From ARK-15 sp038880255 (GTDB lineage Archaea > Thermoplasmatota > Thermoplasmata > Thermoplasmatales > ARK-15), in contig JAVZSA010000019.1 in NCBI GenBank assembly GCA_038880255.1, positions 1 through 21,503 on the forward strand: a stretch of 21,503 nt of DNA, in the 5' to 3' direction. Below, in pieces: positions 21,453 through 21,503 of this stretch (its first letter is position 1; each line of letters begins with the position of its first letter). A program made the translations under genes and the position numbers. The notes beneath the pieces are model-generated. The model was not told where the DNA came from, searched no databases, and saw nothing but the letters and a program-made list of their open reading frames with translations.

Positions 21453-21503
21453 TACCAAACTAAATTGTTTTCTTTATGATAAAATTTTTTGTGTTATTTG
21501 GAA

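Overview
The window is AT-rich archaeal chromosomal DNA. It carries archaea-specific machinery (a TFB-type transcription initiation factor, a Gar1-like H/ACA RNP protein), a tRNA gene without an encoded CCA end, and BRE/TATA-type promoters 24-29 bases upstream of many start codons. A sedolisin-type protease start, surface proteins with Fn3/Ig-like folds, an AcnA-type aconitase, FixC/FixX and ferredoxin-dependent 2-oxoacid oxidation suggest a Thermoplasmata-like heterotroph. That placement is inference; no rRNA or marker gene here settles it. I saw no mobile element, CRISPR array or replication origin.

Layout. Positions 1-1399 hold two divergently transcribed genes for exported proteins, each broken by an apparent single frameshift: the N-terminus of a peptidase S53 (minus, off the left edge) and a Fn3/Fn3/PKD-like membrane-anchored surface protein (plus). 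Next come a branched-chain aminotransferase (1431-2333, plus) and, converging on it, a two-gene operon of an FAD-dependent amine/amino-acid oxidase-like enzyme and a metallo-beta-lactamase-fold hydrolase (4454-2320, minus). A large STAND-like ATPase with TPR repeats (7113-4555) and an aconitase (about 9813-7162) follow on the minus strand. From 9931 the plus strand has gar1-tfb, then a GT-B glycosyltransferase with an overlapping UPF0104-type membrane protein, then a 58-codon zinc-ribbon protein. The minus-strand operon korD-korA-korB-korC (16064-13428) encodes a complete four-subunit 2-oxoglutarate (2-oxoacid):ferredoxin oxidoreductase. Plus-strand htpX, a HIT hydrolase and moaB follow, then minus-strand fixC-fixX, plus-strand dsrE-like and tusA, a minus-strand nitrilase-family amidohydrolase, and a minus-strand tRNA-Glu(CUC).

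How the genes work together. Aconitase, Kor and the aminotransferase share 2-oxoglutarate metabolism: citrate to isocitrate, 2-oxoglutarate to succinyl-CoA with reduced ferredoxin, and 2-oxoglutarate/glutamate as amino-group partner. FixC/FixX would pass electrons from an electron-transfer flavoprotein (not in this window) to quinone. The DsrE-TusA pair is a small sulfur-relay module whose promoter region is shared with fixC. The glycosyltransferase and UPF0104 protein look like a lipid-linked sugar assembly and translocation pair. Several lead genes appear leaderless (TATA about 24-29 bases before the start codon), whereas genes inside operons carry GGTG/GGAGG Shine-Dalgarno sequences, often overlapping the previous stop codon.
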